Shown one piece after another: positions 49,860 through 64,000 of a stretch of DNA of 64,000 nt (position 1 is the first letter of the stretch; each line of letters begins with the position of its first letter). The DNA is from Glandiceps talaboti. Lineage: Eukaryota > Hemichordata > Enteropneusta > Spengelidae. The notes beneath the pieces are model-generated. The model saw only the letters and a program-made list of their open reading frames with translations, was not told where the DNA came from and did no database searches. The stretch covers positions 8,763,658-8,827,657 of the forward strand of contig NC_135567.1 of the NCBI RefSeq assembly GCF_964340395.1, in the 5' to 3' direction. Position numbers and translations under genes: made by a program.

Positions 49860-50280
49860 TATGATTTGAAATGTTCGTGAATAAAATTTAATTTTTCAAT
49901 TTAATTCACTTCAATTTACATATTGATAAACTTAGAGGTTAAAAAAAATGTTTTAATTTCACACGTCAAACTGTGATACAGATCTGTTTTTCATCATGTA
50001 TATTCAGTTAAGCATATATATATTTGAAATATTCGTGAATAAAATATTAATTTTTTCAATTTAATTCACTTCAATTTACATATTGATGAACTTAGAGGTT
50101 AAAATATGTTTTAATTTCACACGTCAAACTGTGATACAGATCTGTTTTTCATCACGTTTATTCAGTTAAGCATATATATGATTTGAAATATTCGTGAATA
50201 AAATATTAATTTTTCATAATTTTATTGACTTCAATTTACATATTGATGAACTTAGAGGTTAAAATATTTTGGTTTTTTTA
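49860..50280 (+). repeat. Tandem repeat, period about 158 bp, 2.6 copies
   Basis: TTGAAATATTCGTGAATAAA-type starts at 49865, 50023 and 50183; units include CACACGTCAAACTGTGATAC and ATTCAGTTAAGCATATATA. Confidence 0.85.
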
Positions 50281-63574
<13,294 letters not shown>

Positions 63575-64000
63575 GTTAGTTTCTTAACTAGATTAAAAGA
63601 TTTATTATCGGGTACACTCATTTTAATGGGATTGTTATTCCAGGAAATAGCACTATTTTCATTAAGAAGTCCTGAAGAGTCATAACATGATTTTACATCA
63701 CATCAATTGTGCAATCTAACCTGGGGAATGAACACTGGGCCACATTGGAAAATCTTTGAAATAGTGAAAATTATATACAAAATAAACCATTTTAGTACAT
63801 GAAATAGCAGTGGAATATTATGTTAGTTCTATGGAATCGTGAGAAAAAAACAAATAAAGTAATCTTATGAAACGCTTGTTTACAATTAATACACAATCTG
63901 ATTAAAATGTGATGTGGTGAAAGTGGCTAGGTGTCTTTATTTACCTCTATTTCCATCATTTTGTGTCGTTTGTTTTGTTCTGGGTAATCACCACCTTCCC
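63575..64000 (+). other. Start of intron 9, with a foldback repeat at the window edge
   Basis: No further exon recognised. 63888-64000 is the arm of the foldback family at 35231-35657 (GATGTGGTGAAAGTGGCTAG, GTCTTTATTTACCTCTATTT) and is cut by the window end. Confidence 0.6.

Overview
This is eukaryotic, metazoan DNA. Evidence: one spliced gene with good GT-AG introns and a HDGF/LEDGF-type PWWP domain, large simple-sequence and satellite arrays, many small nested DNA transposons (MITEs), a tRNA-like SINE, and no bacterial-style operons. The AT-rich composition and very frequent TACATGTA-type palindromes suggest a marine invertebrate (for example a lancelet, hemichordate or mollusc), but I cannot settle the phylum from sequence alone.

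Layout. 0-5 kb: an open reading frame of unknown function (3-645, resuming at 4796-5058) is split by a 4,141-bp Mutator-like element (MULE, 646-4786). The element has a 9-bp target duplication, inverted arrays of a CCAACTCGGCCCA module as its ends, and the C-terminal part of a MULE transposase (2266-2805). 5-16.8 kb: no gene recognised; MITEs and short tandem arrays. 16.8-27.7 kb: two adjacent but unrelated satellite arrays, a 49-bp unit (about 4.2 kb) and a 46/48-bp unit (about 6.4 kb), both with higher-order duplications (1,275 bp and 2,041 bp). 27.7-51.9 kb: no gene recognised; more than a dozen tandem arrays, foldback MITEs and microsatellites, plus a roughly 3.1-kb insertion (about 29.77-32.91 kb) that appears to split an 87-bp array and carries a decayed inverted copy of the ORF seen at the window start.

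52.1-63.6 kb (+ strand): the first nine coding exons (516 codons) of an HDGFL2/LEDGF-family chromatin reader. It has an N-terminal PWWP domain with the methyl-lysine cage residues, acidic and basic nuclear segments, Ser-rich acidic tracts, and a roughly 170-residue E/K/R helix. The gene runs off the right edge; the integrase-binding-type domain expected in this family is not in the window. Its introns hold a SINE, minisatellites and several nested MITEs. Two splice edges have been locally duplicated: the exon 3 donor is present three times, and a copy of the exon 7 acceptor edge lies 254 bp upstream at the head of a minisatellite.

Apart from the split ORF and the HDGFL2-like gene I see no convincing host protein-coding gene. 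Most long open frames in the window are tandem repeats read in several frames.
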